Assembly: GCA_964354265.1 (NCBI GenBank)
Contig: CAYGYY010000002.1
Coordinates: 1 to 52,713 of the forward strand
Direction of reading: 5' to 3'
DNA length: 52,713 nt
Source: Fen731 sp964354265
GTDB taxonomy: Bacteria; Actinomycetota; Humimicrobiia; Humimicrobiales; Humimicrobiaceae
In this document: piece by piece, positions 51,449-52,713 of the stretch
How positions within the stretch are numbered: position 1 is the first letter of the stretch
Layout: the number at the start of each line of letters is the position of its first letter
Position numbers and translations under genes: made by a program
The notes under the pieces: model-generated
What the model saw: only the letters and a program-made list of their open reading frames with translations
Databases searched by the model: none
What the model was told of the DNA's origin: nothing

Positions 51449-52713
51449 TCAAATAAAGCTTTGTCCGAAATTATTACTCAAATAGTATCTGTATAAATTT
51501 TCAAATTCTGAGGTTATTCCTGCCCAGGAATAGGAACTGCCTGCTATATTGTGGCATTTAGACCTGAAGTCACTGTCCTTTCTTTTATGAAAATCCAGTA
51601 TGGCGATTATGTTTTTTACAAGATTATCTATAAAATCTTCGTTCAGTCTTAGCAATGGTAATTTATTCAGGCTTTCCTCATCCAGTTTTTTATAGATATT
51701 ATTATGGACTTCCTTAAAGCCATAATCATAAGTTATCACAGGTAAAACTCCGCAGGCCAGCGCTTCGGAAGCTACAGAACCAAAAGCCTCAGTAAAGATA
51801 GAAGGCGCTACAAATACATCAGCCAGAGGCATCATATACTTCAATTCGTCATGAGACATTATCCCTGTAAAATGAACCCTGTCGTAAAAATCCAGTTCTT
51901 TTGCCTTTTTAAAAAAATCATCAAGGGCACCCTTTTTTTCCAGCTTTTCAAGAAACTTCTTTGTAATCTCAGGAGTATCGGCCCTAGACCCAGGATCTAT
52001 TTTAAAATGTCTTTGAATAAGAAATAAATAAAGATCCTTATAACCCTTTGACAGGCAATAAAGCAATGATTCAAAAATAGCTCTTGACTGACCAAAACCT
52101 ATAAATATTACCTCTGTATCAGCAGACCTTTTAAAAATATATGGAAGAGCGCTAATAAGAGTCTGGCAACCTTTTGTCCATAGATATTTACCTGTAAAAA
52201 GTATAATGTCTTTTTTTATAAAATCTATGCCGGCTATAATATCTTTGATATCCTTGTCGGGACAATAGGCATCGTATGAGTTGTAGTGTGCATTAAAATA
52301 TTCATTAATTAAATTTTCATCCGGGACAATACCAGATAATGAGTCCAGATAAGCATTTAGCGCCTTTTTACTGCATGTATCAAGACCTTTATCTTTTAGC
52401 TTTATTTTTTCACTTAGGAGGCCTGTAAGTGTAAGGATGTTATTTTTTTTATCTGATTCGTCTTTAAAACTATAGATATTAAATTTGTTTATATCTATGC
52501 CTACCGGCAGCACCTTTATTTTCTTTTCTAATTTATCGCCCTTTGAGATAAAATATTTTGTCAGCTCTCTTGCATTGTATTCAGAGACACATGTCACTAA
52601 CTTTGAACTGGTCAGCCCCTCTAATGCAAAGCTGTGAAGAAATTCTGATTTTCTTACACTGAAATTAAGGGCACTCCCGTGTACTGTCACTATGTAAGGT
52701 ATTTTTTTATCAA
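51449..52713 (-). CDS. Glycosyltransferase family 4/5 (GT-B), N-terminus beyond window
   Basis: At least 413 residues. The frame stays open to the window edge: before the GTG at 52690 it reads DKKIPYI, joining VTVHGS, the typical internal strand of GT-B transferases. The true start is outside. Visible are the hinge LVTCVSEYNARELTKY, KVLPVGIDINKFN, KGCQTLISALPYI, and the donor-site EAFGSVASEALACGVLPVIT with the conserved Glu pair of the GT4 family. It probably transfers a nucleotide sugar to a lipid, glucan or protein acceptor. It ends six bases after the small membrane peptide gene. Confidence 0.9.
   Translation of the reverse strand, partial: DKKIPYIVTVHGSALNFSVRKSEFLHSFALEGLTSSKLVTCVSEYNARELTKYFISKGDKLEKKIKVLPVGIDINKFNIYSFKDESDKKNNILTLTGLLSEKIKLKDKGLDTCSKKALNAYLDSLSGIVPDENLINEYFNAHYNSYDAYCPDKDIKDIIAGIDFIKKDIILFTGKYLWTKGCQTLISALPYIFKRSADTEVIFIGFGQSRAIFESLLYCLSKGYKDLYLFLIQRHFKIDPGSRADTPEITKKFLEKLEKKGALDDFFKKAKELDFYDRVHFTGIMSHDELKYMMPLADVFVAPSIFTEAFGSVASEALACGVLPVITYDYGFKEVHNNIYKKLDEESLNKLPLLRLNEDFIDNLVKNIIAILDFHKRKDSDFRSKCHNIAGSSYSWAGITSEFENLYRYYLSNNFGQSFI

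Overview
The window is AT-rich chromosomal DNA from a bacterium. It has short intergenic gaps, many AUG/GUG/UUG starts behind AGGAGG-type ribosome sites, and several lipoproteins. The Tad/Flp pilus locus has neither a secretin (RcpA/CpaC) nor outer-membrane parts, which suggests a monoderm (Gram-positive-type) envelope. The gene order trxB followed by a CwlM-like, catalytically degenerate amidase homologue is known from Actinobacteria. A sigI-rsgI pair is best known from Bacilli and Clostridia. My best guess is a low-GC, probably anaerobic, deep-branching Gram-positive lineage, perhaps actinobacterial. This is inference from synteny only. No rRNA, tRNA, CRISPR array, insertion sequence or prophage was recognised.

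Layout. 0.1-5.3 kb: a membrane-anchored FAM173-type methyltransferase, a Dabb-domain protein (minus), a small ribbon-helix-helix-like protein flanked by palindromes, then trxB, the cwlM-like gene and a histone-deacetylase-family gene, then a lipoprotein. 5.4-10.8 kb: grpE, then an envelope-stress-like run of LemA, TPM-domain protein, SigI, RsgI-like anti-sigma and a DUF4349 lipoprotein. It meets a MacAB/YknXYZ-type efflux operon (minus) at a bidirectional terminator. 14.6-17.8 kb: eno, surE and a yhaM-like nuclease, convergent with a CoA-disulfide-reductase-like flavoprotein and a DUF362 ferredoxin protein. 20.7-31.2 kb: scattered housekeeping and envelope genes (DUF5661, HAD phosphatase, two MFS transporters, rhodanese lipoprotein, SIMPL protein, GT2, FNT channel, a novel membrane protein, UshA-like nucleotidase).

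31.5-41.6 kb is a Tad (type IVb/Flp) pilus operon. It has a strong promoter, a BldC/excisionase-like HTH gene, the Flp pilin with a 3' hairpin, TadE, a TadG-like protein without VWA domain, CpaB, CpaE/TadZ, CpaF/TadA, a VWA-TadB fusion, TadC and a membrane protein with a degenerate GGDEF-like domain. No prepilin peptidase is present. It is followed by an unusual ATP-grasp protein with a possibly permuted domain, two DUF2807 lipoproteins and a coiled-coil membrane protein.

45-52.7 kb: an FAD/Rieske oxidoreductase (minus), an RlmI-like rRNA methyltransferase, a DUF89 protein, an SDR (minus), an MscS channel, a 39-residue membrane peptide and the 3' part of a glycosyltransferase that runs off the window.

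The intergenic spaces contain at least three gene relics: an NptA/PhoU-type Na/Pi transporter (29.5 kb), a UbiE-like methyltransferase (47.9 kb) and a cyclase-family C-terminus (49.1 kb). The first two keep both ends but have lost the middle. This points to recent deletional gene loss. The most unusual intact items are the VWA-TadB fusion with a VWA-less TadG, the degenerate GGDEF protein in the pilus operon, the RsgI-like protein lacking the usual autoproteolytic Asn-Pro motif, and the ATP-grasp protein.
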